Assembly: GCF_902728265.1 (NCBI RefSeq)
Contig: NZ_CACVBR010000013.1
Location: 24,020 to 88,019 of the forward strand
From: Chryseobacterium potabilaquae
GTDB lineage: Bacteria > Bacteroidota > Bacteroidia > Flavobacteriales > Weeksellaceae
Length of the DNA stretch: 64,000 bases
Reading direction: 5' to 3'
In this document: positions 34,183 through 42,012 of the stretch, piece after piece
How positions within the stretch are numbered: position 1 is the first letter of the stretch
Layout: every line of letters starts with the position of its first letter
Notes under the pieces: generated by a model
Database searches by the model: none
What the model saw: the letters and a program-made list of their open reading frames with translations, nothing else
Told to the model about the DNA's origin: nothing
Made by a program: the position numbers and the translations under genes

Positions 34183-34632
34183 TTAATTATAAATACTTAA
34201 AATATTACTTACAGGATCATAATTATAAGGATATGTTTTGGGCTGAACCCCAGCTACAGCTATAGGTTGTCCTGTTAAAAGAATCCACTTGGCATTATCT
34301 TTAGGACATACAATACTTAGGTCTGATACTTCTAATGTTGTATTGGTATCCGGACAAATATGGGGTGCATTTCTATCATATATCATAAATGTAGTACTAC
34401 TTCTTCTTACGATAATTAATCCTCTTGTTCCCGATTGTTGCTCATTAACATATACCCAACCTCCACTTTGTGTGAGATTGAAATAGGCAGGGAGATTTAA
34501 ATTTAAGGAAACATTAATAGGGATATTAGGAAAGCAGCTTACAGTATCTTGTCTATTGCTGCATGAGTTGATTGTTAATTGACTGAAAATCAGTATGGTA
34601 AAAATAATTAGTATTGTGGTTTTTTTTTTCAT
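34183..34632 (-). CDS. Rieske-like lipoprotein without the iron-sulfur ligands
   Basis: The 149-residue protein has a lipoprotein signal (INSC at residues 21-24) followed by a beta-rich domain: RGLIIVRRSSTTFMIYDRNAPH, CP, then LSIVCPKDNAKW and LTGQPIAVAGVQPKTY. This order matches small Rieske ferredoxin-fold lipoproteins of flavobacteria, but the CxH and CxxH pairs are reduced to single cysteines (HICP; VCP), so it cannot bind a normal [2Fe-2S] cluster. Family assignment is by pattern only. It overlaps nothing and shares an operon with dtd. Confidence 0.6.
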   Translation of the reverse strand: MKKKTTILIIFTILIFSQLTINSCSNRQDTVSCFPNIPINVSLNLNLPAYFNLTQSGGWVYVNEQQSGTRGLIIVRRSSTTFMIYDRNAPHICPDTNTTLEVSDLSIVCPKDNAKWILLTGQPIAVAGVQPKTYPYNYDPVSNILSIYN

Positions 34633-34649
34633 TTCAATTTAAATTTTTA

Positions 34650-34657
34650 TATATTTG
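34650..34657 (+). promoter_or_regulatory. Promoter -7 box of greA
   Basis: TATATTTG is an exact TAnnTTTG match, 84 bases before the greA ATG. Transcription from here would pass through the leader hairpin at 34691-34715. Confidence 0.55.
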
Positions 34658-34690
34658 TAGAAATTAAACGATTATAACACGAAAACATTG

Positions 34691-34717
34691 TCCGGCAAAT
34701 GTCGGATTATTTTTTTA
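34691..34717 (+). terminator. Terminator-like hairpin in the greA leader
   Basis: TCCGGC (34691-34696) pairs with GTCGGA (34701-34706) with one G-U pair around an AAAT loop, followed by TTATTTTTTTA. It lies between the predicted greA promoter and the ATG at 34742. A weaker competing stem ACATT (34685-34689)/AATGT (34698-34702) overlaps it. Confidence 0.55.
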
Positions 34718-34741
34718 TACTAAACCTAAATTTTGAAAATT

Positions 34742-35212
34742 ATGGCAAGCTATGTAACAAAGGAGGGACTAGAGAAAATGAAAGCTGAGCTGGAACAGTT
34801 GGAAACTGTGGAAAGACCAAAGATTACCCAGCAAATTGCAGAAGCAAGGGACAAAGGGGATTTGTCCGAAAATGCGGAGTACGATGCGGCCAAAGAGGCT
34901 CAGGGGATGCTTGAAATGAGAATTTCTAAGCTAAAAGATGTTATATCAGTTTCTAAAATTATAGATGAAAGCCAATTAGATACGTCAAAAGTTTCTATTT
35001 TAACCACGGTGAAACTTAAAAATAACGCAACAAAGCAAGAGCAAGTATTTACATTGGTTCCAGACAATGAAAGTGATCTAAAAACCGGGAAAATTTCAGT
35101 GAATACACCCATCGCAAAAGGATTGTTAGGTAAAGCAGTAGGTGAAATTGCTGAGATCGTTTTACCCAATGGAAATAAGCTATCATTTGAGGTACTAGGG
35201 ATTACTCTTTAA
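34742..35212 (+). CDS. greA: Transcription elongation factor GreA
   Basis: GreA enters the secondary channel of RNA polymerase and stimulates cleavage of backtracked transcripts. The 156-residue protein has the N-terminal coiled coil with the acidic tip (KGDLSENAEYDAAKEAQ; the D and E residues act at the active site) and the C-terminal FKBP-like domain ending NGNKLSFEVLGI. I use ATG 34742 rather than the in-frame TTG three codons earlier. It is followed 31 bases later by the HIT gene. Confidence 0.96.
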   Translation: MASYVTKEGLEKMKAELEQLETVERPKITQQIAEARDKGDLSENAEYDAAKEAQGMLEMRISKLKDVISVSKIIDESQLDTSKVSILTTVKLKNNATKQEQVFTLVPDNESDLKTGKISVNTPIAKGLLGKAVGEIAEIVLPNGNKLSFEVLGITL

Positions 35213-35243
35213 TCTCTTTAATTTCTAATATTTAAAATTAAAA

Positions 35244-35633
35244 ATGAGTACAATATTCACAAAAATCATCAATAATGAAATTCCTTCTTATAAAATTGCT
35301 GAAGATGAGAATTTTATAGCTTTTTTAGATGCGATGCCTTTGGTAAAAGGACATGCTTTAGTTGTACCTAAAAAAGAAGTAGACTTGATTTTTGATCTAG
35401 ACAGTGAGGAATATAAAAATCTCTGGGAATTTGCGCAAAAAGTCGCGAAAAATCTCAAAAAAGCAATTCCTTGTATCAGAGTGGGAGTGGCAGTGGTAGG
35501 ATTAGAAGTTCCCCATGCCCATATTCATTTGATTCCATTGAATAAAATGGAAGATATGAATTTTAAAAATGAAAGATTGAAATTAACAAACGAAGAATAT
35601 AAAGAGATTCAAAACTCAATTATAAATTCTTAA
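35244..35633 (+). CDS. HIT-family nucleotide hydrolase
   Basis: The 129-residue protein has the histidine-triad motif HAHIHLIPL (residues about 97-105), with the upstream KGHALVVPK segment of HinT-type proteins. These enzymes hydrolyse adenosine 5'-phosphoramidates and AMP-lysine. It follows greA in the same direction, and a strong terminator ends the unit. Confidence 0.94.
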   Translation: MSTIFTKIINNEIPSYKIAEDENFIAFLDAMPLVKGHALVVPKKEVDLIFDLDSEEYKNLWEFAQKVAKNLKKAIPCIRVGVAVVGLEVPHAHIHLIPLNKMEDMNFKNERLKLTNEEYKEIQNSIINS

Positions 35634-35638
35634 AAATA

Positions 35639-35674
35639 AAAATCGTAAAAAAGAAATTTTTTACGATTTTCTTT
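35639..35674 (+). terminator. Rho-independent terminator after the HIT gene
   Basis: AAAATCGTAAAAAA (35639-35652) and its exact complement (35657-35670) flank a GAAA tetraloop and are followed by CTTT. It separates greA-HIT from clpX, whose ATG lies only 27 bases on. Confidence 0.85.
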
Positions 35675-35697
35675 AATCATTACCTATATTAAATAAA

Positions 35698-36885
35698 ATG
35701 AATTCAAATCAATGTTCTTTCTGTGGTAGAAAAAGAAATGAAGTTCAGATGTTGATTTCTGGGCAGAGTGGTTTTATCTGTGAAAATTGTATTGAACAAG
35801 CTCATACTATTGTAAAAGATAGTGTATCAAAAGAAGGCTATTCTCCAGCTAAAAGTATTGCTGAGCTTAAAAAGCCTAAAGAAATAAAAGAGTTTTTGGA
35901 TCAATATGTTATTGGGCAAGATCAAGCTAAAAAACAACTTTCAATCGCTGTATATAATCATTATAAGAGGTTGCTTTATGCTCAGGATGAAAACAGAGAA
36001 GTTGAGCTGGAAAAGTCTAATATTATTATGATAGGAGAGACTGGAACCGGAAAGACTTTACTAGCAAAAACTATTGCAAGAGAATTAAATGTTCCATTTT
36101 GTATTGTAGATGCAACGATTTTAACAGAAGCCGGATATGTGGGAGAAGATGTTGAAAGTATCTTATCAAGGCTTTTAATGGTGGCTGATTATGATGTTGA
36201 AAAAGCAGAAAAAGGAATAGTATTTATTGATGAAATTGATAAAATTGCAAGAAAATCTGATAATCCAAGTATTACAAGAGATGTATCAGGAGAAGGAGTA
36301 CAGCAAGGTTTATTAAAACTATTGGAGGGCAGTATCGTGAATGTCCCACCGCAAGGCGGAAGAAAGCACCCTGACCAAAAATATATTCAAGTAAATACAC
36401 AAAATATATTATTTATTGCCGGCGGTGCTTTTGATGGAATTAAAGAAATTATCGAAAGAAGGTTGAATAAGCAAGCGATAGGCTTTAGTGCGGAAAAAAT
36501 TAATAAGACAGAAGAGGATGAATATATATTAACAAATATTAATGCCATTGACTTGCGTTCTTTCGGATTAATTCCTGAACTTTTGGGTAGGTTTCCAATT
36601 ATTACTTATCTCGATAAACTCACAAAAGAGACGATGATAAAAATTATGAAAGAACCTAAAAATTCAATTATAAATCAATTTGTGGAACTTTTTAAAATGG
36701 ATGGCACAAAATTGGTATTCACAGATAGCGCAATTGAAAAGATTGTAGATGAAACTATTGAGAAAGGATTGGGAGCCAGAGGACTTAGAGGAACAACTGA
36801 GAAAGTACTCGAAGACTATATGTTCTCAATAGGAGAGGAGAAAAAAATAATATTAAGTGAAGATAATATTTTTGTTAATAAATAA
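35698..36885 (+). CDS. clpX: ATP-dependent Clp protease ATP-binding subunit ClpX
   Basis: ClpX is the AAA+ unfoldase that feeds substrates to ClpP. The 395-residue protein has the N-terminal zinc-binding domain (CSFC ... CENC), Walker A GETGTGKT, the pore loop GYVG in AGYVGEDVES, Walker B FIDEIDKI, the RKH loop (GGRKHP), and the IGF tripeptide that docks into ClpP (QAIGFS). All key residues are present. There is no clpP beside it in this window, so ClpX works with a ClpP encoded elsewhere. Confidence 0.96.
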   Translation: MNSNQCSFCGRKRNEVQMLISGQSGFICENCIEQAHTIVKDSVSKEGYSPAKSIAELKKPKEIKEFLDQYVIGQDQAKKQLSIAVYNHYKRLLYAQDENREVELEKSNIIMIGETGTGKTLLAKTIARELNVPFCIVDATILTEAGYVGEDVESILSRLLMVADYDVEKAEKGIVFIDEIDKIARKSDNPSITRDVSGEGVQQGLLKLLEGSIVNVPPQGGRKHPDQKYIQVNTQNILFIAGGAFDGIKEIIERRLNKQAIGFSAEKINKTEEDEYILTNINAIDLRSFGLIPELLGRFPIITYLDKLTKETMIKIMKEPKNSIINQFVELFKMDGTKLVFTDSAIEKIVDETIEKGLGARGLRGTTEKVLEDYMFSIGEEKKIILSEDNIFVNK

Positions 36886-36915
36886 AAATATATTTTTTTT
36901 TTAAAGAAAATATTA

Positions 36916-36923
36916 TATCTTTG
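36916..36923 (+). promoter_or_regulatory. Promoter -7 box of the T9SS cargo gene
   Basis: TATCTTTG is an exact TAnnTTTG match, 40 bases before the ATG, preceded by a T-rich tract in place of a clear -33 TTTG. Confidence 0.6.
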
Positions 36924-36963
36924 CGATTGAGATATTGTATTAACACACAAATAATTATATACA

Positions 36964-38928
36964 ATGAGAAAAAGTTTATTTGCTATTGGTTTATTAGCAG
37001 TGGTAGGTTCTGTTCAGGCGCAGAACGTTCTAGTACATGTAGATGACGCTGCTACTACTTTCGTGAGTAAGGGCACTTTGTTTTTTAGTGGCGGAGGTAT
37101 GCAAATGAAGGGCACAGGAACTGTCGAAAATCATGGTAATGTCATGGTTGCTGGGACAAGTACTGATTCCTTCAAAACGGTTGATGCATCAAACGTTGAT
37201 AAAACAGAAGCTAACGGCGGAGGTAATTTTGTTAATAAATTAAATGAACCTACAGCTGTTGCATCTGTAAATACTAATTCATCATCGGCAACACCGGTTT
37301 ATACTTATGGACAATTGTTCATCTCTGGTATTCCACAAACTAATATTACAGGAATTGTAGATGAAGAGTTTAGAGCTGTAAATCACGGAACATATCAACA
37401 AATTGGTATGCCTTTCTATGATAAAACGGCATCTACTTTAAACACGGAATTAGGAAAAACATTTTCTGATGTTAGACGTTCTAAAAATGAAATTCTGACA
37501 TGGGGAAATCCTAATGTAGTATCTTTAAATGTTAGTACTACTTCTAAGTTTGGGGTGGATCGCCCTGGAACAGCTTATTATATGTTAGGAGCCTTAGGAT
37601 TAGATGTGACTACTGTTACGAGAACTCTTAAAGGTCGTCCTTTAACAGATATAGGTACTGCTCTTACATTACAAAATGCTGGATCAACAGTTAATTTTGG
37701 AACAAATGGTATGGGTACTAACCAATATAATGAATACTATAATTCATATGTTCAAGATAACTTCCATATTGCTGCAGGAGGAACTCCTTGGCAGGGAACA
37801 TTTGGTAAGAATACCTATCAATTTTCAAATCCTTTTCTAACGAACTTGGATCTATCTAATATTGCATATAATGAGCCCGCCGCAAACGGAGACGGTGTAA
37901 ATTTAACAACTATTCAAGGAGCTAGACTAGAGGTTTCTGGTGTAACCAGTGTACAGGCAGGAGGTACAACTTCTACCTCCGTTAAATTTGTTACATTTAA
38001 TGCTGGGGTTCCTACTGGAGATGTAGATTATCTAATGGTTCGACCTCTTGGTACATTTACAATCAAATTAATGGATAATACTGCTGCTGATCAGCTTAAT
38101 TTCTCTAATTTGAGAAGATTCAATTATTATACTAGAAGTGGATCTACAGATTATAATGTAACAGCAAATAGAAGCGCAAATAATACAGGTACCGTGAAAC
38201 AATTAGGGGTTATTGCTCTTGATACTGATGGAAAAGAAGTAGGAAGAACTTATTATGTGGTTTATCCTAATGGTACAACAGGACATTCCGACAATGCTAA
38301 AGTCCAAACAAGTGCTGACGGTTCAAATCTTGTAGGAACGTTTGAGGAAGATCCAACATTAGGAGGATATGACAATAACTATACTTCTTCTTATTGGTTA
38401 TATATTAATGAAGCCAATGAAGAAAATTTTAAAGGTAAGAATATTAAGTTAGTAAATTATAGCCCAACTATTAAATCATATAAATTTGAAATCAGAGAAA
38501 ATGCTAAATTAGTAGCAGATGGAACTCACCAATTATCTTCTGGAACGGGATTCTATTACAAAGCTCCAAATGGAACTGTACAGGAAGCGAAACAAGGAGA
38601 TGTAGTTTCTGTTACGAATTCAGAATATGATTTATACTATGGAGCGCCAAGTAATGTTGTTTTAGATACTAAAACTACTACTAAGCCTTCAAGAACAATG
38701 GTAGTATATAATCCAGATATTACTAACTATATTGTTAGGTTTGATCCAAACTGGAAAAAAGCAGATATTGAAGTTTATGATATGAGTGGTAAACTAGTTA
38801 TCTCTAAAAAGGCAGTGAATACTTCAACAGATTTCGTTATTCAATTAGATAACGCTATTAAGAATTCTTATGTTGTAAAAATTGTCTCTGATAATGGAGA
38901 AACTGTTAACACTAAAATCCTAAAATAA
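36964..38928 (+). CDS. Secreted protein with T9SS type A C-terminal sorting domain
   Basis: The 654-residue protein has a Sec signal peptide (cleavage after SVQAQ) and a long Gly/Thr/Asn-rich beta body without enzymatic motifs. The last 75 residues match a type IX secretion sorting domain: MVVYNP ... ADIEVYDMSGKLVI ... IQLDNAIKNSYVVKI ... and a basic end KILK. It should cross the outer membrane through SprA (encoded at 55.8-62.9 kb) and be anchored on the cell surface. It may be an adhesin or surface-layer protein. It is co-directional with the small PID gene 5 bases on. Confidence 0.85.
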   Translation: MRKSLFAIGLLAVVGSVQAQNVLVHVDDAATTFVSKGTLFFSGGGMQMKGTGTVENHGNVMVAGTSTDSFKTVDASNVDKTEANGGGNFVNKLNEPTAVASVNTNSSSATPVYTYGQLFISGIPQTNITGIVDEEFRAVNHGTYQQIGMPFYDKTASTLNTELGKTFSDVRRSKNEILTWGNPNVVSLNVSTTSKFGVDRPGTAYYMLGALGLDVTTVTRTLKGRPLTDIGTALTLQNAGSTVNFGTNGMGTNQYNEYYNSYVQDNFHIAAGGTPWQGTFGKNTYQFSNPFLTNLDLSNIAYNEPAANGDGVNLTTIQGARLEVSGVTSVQAGGTTSTSVKFVTFNAGVPTGDVDYLMVRPLGTFTIKLMDNTAADQLNFSNLRRFNYYTRSGSTDYNVTANRSANNTGTVKQLGVIALDTDGKEVGRTYYVVYPNGTTGHSDNAKVQTSADGSNLVGTFEEDPTLGGYDNNYTSSYWLYINEANEENFKGKNIKLVNYSPTIKSYKFEIRENAKLVADGTHQLSSGTGFYYKAPNGTVQEAKQGDVVSVTNSEYDLYYGAPSNVVLDTKTTTKPSRTMVVYNPDITNYIVRFDPNWKKADIEVYDMSGKLVISKKAVNTSTDFVIQLDNAIKNSYVVKIVSDNGETVNTKILK

Positions 38929-38933
38929 ATAAT

Positions 38934-39143
38934 ATGAAAACTTTAAATAAACTAGTTGGATCCGCTCTATTTCTATTTGCAGTTTTGATGAACGCTCAAC
39001 CGCCAAACCCCGGAGGAGGAAGTGGTGGGGTAGGGCCCGGATCACCAGCGTCACCAATTGATATGTATGTATATGGGTTAGTAATAATTTCAGTATTATT
39101 GATAGCTTTCTATACAAAAAAGTATAAGAATCAAAAAGTATAA
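38934..39143 (+). CDS. Small protein with PID-type C-terminal sorting signal
   Basis: The 69-residue product has a signal peptide (cleavage after MNAQ), a Pro/Gly-rich linker of about 20 residues, the motif SPASPIDMYVY, one hydrophobic helix (LVIISVLLIAFY) and a basic tail KKYKNQKV. This order (motif, helix, basic tail) is that of PID-CTERM sorting proteins, a tripartite signal known from Bacteroidota. Almost nothing but signal remains after removal of the N-terminal signal peptide. It lies five bases after the T9SS cargo gene, so the two are co-transcribed. Confidence 0.8.
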   Translation: MKTLNKLVGSALFLFAVLMNAQPPNPGGGSGGVGPGSPASPIDMYVYGLVIISVLLIAFYTKKYKNQKV

Positions 39144-39164
39144 AATTTTATTAAAATACTCTGA

Positions 39165-39195
39165 AACTCTCGGACTTTGTCCGGGAGTTTTTTTA
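39165..39195 (+). terminator. Terminator between the PID gene and the TlpA gene
   Basis: AACTCTCGGAC (39165-39175) pairs with GTCCGGGAGTT (39179-39189) over 11 positions with one G-U pair, followed by seven T's. It ends only 11 bases before the next ATG. Confidence 0.8.
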
Positions 39196-39205
39196 TTTTT
39201 ACATT

Positions 39206-40492
39206 ATGAAAAAGATTTATACCATAGCCGCTATTTTAGCTGCGTTTTCACTTCACGCTCAGTTTACGGTTACAGTTCAGACAACTGCAGATTTTAAAGA
39301 TCAGGATGCTATTCTATATACTTTAAATGGATCGAGAGATATAATAGCTTCTAAAGATCAAAGTAAAAACAATACTTGGACTTTTAAATACCCTAACCAT
39401 TATATGGGGATGATGAAAGTCTATTTCCCTAGTAGTAATAATTCTTTCACATTTATTTCTGAAAATAAAAATGTGGATATAAAATTAGAAACACAGGATA
39501 ATAAAATCAAGGATGTTATTTTTTTAGATGAGGCTAATATTCTTATGAGTACAACACAAGATGGATCTCAAAAAAAAGAACTTATATTACCCGCATTGAC
39601 TCAAATTAAAGAATATTACAAGGATAATACGGACTTTGGGAAAGCATTAAAAACTGAAATAGATAAGCTATCTAAAAGTATAAATGAAATTGACCAGACA
39701 GCGCATCCTTTTATTTACTATTATAAAACGAATAACAATAAGTTTTTATCCAAGGAGAATTCAAAGAAAGCTACTCAAGACGATCTTATTAATTTTTTAG
39801 ATAAATCTAATGATATGTTGGAGACTTCTTCTTTATTAAGACCTATATTAATTGCCTATCTTAATATTGGAGGAAATACAAACGTCGATGCTTCTGTGGA
39901 TAAACTTTTGGATAGATTAAAAGTGGAAACACCCCGAGGACAAACGATATTATCCGAGCTGATTGATATATTTGACATGTATGATATGAAGACCTTTAAA
40001 GATAAGTATCTTAGTCTTGCTAAAGGCCTTAAATGTACTATTACGGATAGATTGGCGTCAACTATTAAATCCAATACAAACGTTGAAATGGGAGCTACGT
40101 TTCCTGATTATAAATTCCAATCTCCTGTTAATACAAATGCAAAATCATTATATGATATCAAGGCAGACAAAAAAGTCGTTATCTTCTGGTCTTCGACATG
40201 TTCTCACTGTGAAAGTGAATTACCAAAACTTTTAGAAAAATATGGTGATTTAAAGGCTAAAAACGTACAAATAATCGGGCTATCAATGGATACCGATAAA
40301 AACTCTTATACTAATAGAATTACTGCTTTTCCATGGGTTAATGACTCCGAATTGAGAGGATGGCATAGTAGTTATGTAGATACTTATAATGTTCATGCTA
40401 CACCGACCTATTTTATTTTAGATGCTAACAATAAGATTATCAGTAAACCAGAGCATGTAGGCAATGTTTTAGAGTATTTTAAATTAAAATAA
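39206..40492 (+). CDS. TlpA-family thioredoxin-like secreted protein
   Basis: The 428-residue protein has a signal peptide (cleavage after LHAQ), a large N-terminal domain of about 280 residues that binds in the periplasm (DUF4369-like by position, not recognised by sequence), and a C-terminal thioredoxin domain with FWSSTCSHCESELP (CSHC active site, about residue 331) and a cis-proline segment ATPTYF. It is probably a periplasmic or outer-membrane-facing thiol reductase. It sits right after a strong terminator. Confidence 0.85.
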   Translation: MKKIYTIAAILAAFSLHAQFTVTVQTTADFKDQDAILYTLNGSRDIIASKDQSKNNTWTFKYPNHYMGMMKVYFPSSNNSFTFISENKNVDIKLETQDNKIKDVIFLDEANILMSTTQDGSQKKELILPALTQIKEYYKDNTDFGKALKTEIDKLSKSINEIDQTAHPFIYYYKTNNNKFLSKENSKKATQDDLINFLDKSNDMLETSSLLRPILIAYLNIGGNTNVDASVDKLLDRLKVETPRGQTILSELIDIFDMYDMKTFKDKYLSLAKGLKCTITDRLASTIKSNTNVEMGATFPDYKFQSPVNTNAKSLYDIKADKKVVIFWSSTCSHCESELPKLLEKYGDLKAKNVQIIGLSMDTDKNSYTNRITAFPWVNDSELRGWHSSYVDTYNVHATPTYFILDANNKIISKPEHVGNVLEYFKLK

Positions 40493-40493
40493 T

Positions 40494-40524
40494 TTTGGAG
40501 GTTAACAAATATTTTATATATTTG
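40494..40524 (+). promoter_or_regulatory. Promoter of tRNA-Met
   Basis: TTTG (40494-40497), exactly 19 bases, then TATATTTG (40517-40524). Both elements match the Bacteroidota consensus fully. The tRNA starts 13 bases after the -7 box. Confidence 0.8.
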
Positions 40525-40536
40525 CACCACCAAAAC

Positions 40537-40610
40537 GGCGAGGTAGCTCAGATGGTTAGAGCGCAGGATTCATAACCCTGAGGTCACGGGTTCAATTCCC
40601 GTCTTCGCTA
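40537..40610 (+). tRNA. tRNA-Met (anticodon CAT)
   Basis: The 74-base sequence folds as a cloverleaf: acceptor stem GGCGAGG/CTTCGCT, D arm GCTC...GAGC, anticodon loop TTCATAA, T arm ACGGG-TTCAATT-CCCGT, discriminator A; the CCA end is not encoded. The anticodon stem lacks the three G-C pairs of initiator tRNA, so it is an elongator tRNA. Confidence 0.93.
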
Positions 40611-40617
40611 CAATGTT

Positions 40618-40650
40618 AAAACCGCAATCTATTAGATTGCGGTTTTTATT
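40618..40650. terminator. Terminator of tRNA-Met, also usable by hlyD on the minus strand
   Basis: AAAACCGCAATCT (40618-40630) and its exact complement (40634-40646) flank a 3-base loop, followed by TTATTT. The strong symmetric stem serves both converging transcripts. Confidence 0.85.
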
Positions 40651-40698
40651 TTATAATATCATTGTAAAAGTGGGGATGATGTAATAAGGTTGGTTTTA

Positions 40699-42000
40699 TC
40701 AACTTTGATATCCCAATAGCTTTCTTATCTGGTATAAGAATCTTTCAATCAACCTAAGGTCTTGAGTAACAATTTCTGCACTTCCTCTCAGTTCTTTATC
40801 AAATGTCAAATTTTTGTTATAACTTGTTTTTAAACCTTTAGGAAGGGTTATATCTACATAATAATTTCCTTTTTCGTCTGGAGAAAGAGAGATGCTTTGG
40901 ACCTTACCTTCTACAATACCATATTCCTGGAAACGATAATTATCTAACTTTATTAAAACTTTTTCACCTGGAGTTATTTTTCCTGAATTTGTAGCAGGAA
41001 CGAGCATTCTTCCCACTAATTTTTCTTTGTTTTTTGGAAGAATAGATAATATAGGATCCCCGGTTTTTATAAATTGATTTTCTCCAAAAAATTGTTGAAA
41101 GCTAGCAATACCATCAATATTAGAAATAATCAAATAATTTTGCTCCCATTGCTTCAAAGATTTTCTTAATTGCTCAAATAATTGTAAAGTTTGGGAGGAA
41201 TAGTTAATTTTATCTTTTTCTGTATTGATGACAGTTCCACTTTTTGTTTTATTGAGATTCGCCATACTTTCTTCTATTTGAGAGATTGAAATTTGAATAT
41301 TATCCAAATTTTGTTGAGCTTGTAAATATTTTATTTTTTCATTTTCTAGCTCAATGGATGCGATGACTCCTTGGGTGAAAAGCTCTTGGGATCTGAGATA
41401 GCTTTTTTTAGTAAGTTCATATTTTGCTAATTCAAGATTTTTTTGTTGTTTAAGAGTTATCATTCTTATTTTATATTCCGAAAGACTTTGGTTTGTTGCC
41501 AAATTTTCAGGAGCATAGGGTTGTAGTCTAATAAAAAGAGCTTCATCTTGAAATGCCTTAGAAAAAGCATTATAATCACTTTGAAGTTCTCCCAATTTGA
41601 AATGAGAAACAGTTGCTACTGGAAATAAATTTAAATGATCAGATGAAATGGAATCCATAATTGTTTTTAAGGCCAACACATCTTTATAATTTGCAGTAGA
41701 TTGCATAACAAGTATGAGGTCATTTTTCTTTACTTCCTGATGATCTTTTATGAAAATTTTCTCAATTTTAGAATTGATTCGTGCCTCTATCTTTTCTAGT
41801 GGATTTTGAGAGGTTACAATAATAGGAGCTGGAATGAATTCAGGATATTTTATAACATAACTCATCAGCAAAATCATGGAAAGAATGACTAGGATGATAC
41901 TATTACCCCAGCGAATCATCCAATGTGGAGGCTGAGTAAGAATATCCTGAACACTTTCTGACCGTAATTCAATATTATCTAGAATGTCTTTTTCTACCAT
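40699..42000 (-). CDS. HlyD-family secretion (membrane fusion) protein
   Basis: The 433-residue protein is the periplasmic adaptor of a C39-type exporter. It has one N-terminal membrane helix (residues about 31-52), a split biotinyl-lipoyl-like domain (PLEKIEARINSKIEKIFIKDHQEVKKND and GRMLVPATNSGKI), a long coiled-coil hairpin (about 180-290), and a beta-barrel domain. A 12-base gap separates it from the transporter gene upstream in the same operon. The usual outer-membrane TolC-like partner is not encoded here. Confidence 0.9.
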   Translation of the reverse strand: MVEKDILDNIELRSESVQDILTQPPHWMIRWGNSIILVILSMILLMSYVIKYPEFIPAPIIVTSQNPLEKIEARINSKIEKIFIKDHQEVKKNDLILVMQSTANYKDVLALKTIMDSISSDHLNLFPVATVSHFKLGELQSDYNAFSKAFQDEALFIRLQPYAPENLATNQSLSEYKIRMITLKQQKNLELAKYELTKKSYLRSQELFTQGVIASIELENEKIKYLQAQQNLDNIQISISQIEESMANLNKTKSGTVINTEKDKINYSSQTLQLFEQLRKSLKQWEQNYLIISNIDGIASFQQFFGENQFIKTGDPILSILPKNKEKLVGRMLVPATNSGKITPGEKVLIKLDNYRFQEYGIVEGKVQSISLSPDEKGNYYVDITLPKGLKTSYNKNLTFDKELRGSAEIVTQDLRLIERFLYQIRKLLGYQS

Positions 42001-42012
42001 TTGTATTAATAA

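Noticed and set aside
40537..40610. Initiator rather than elongator tRNA-Met
   Set aside because: The anticodon stem lacks the three consecutive G-C pairs that mark initiators.
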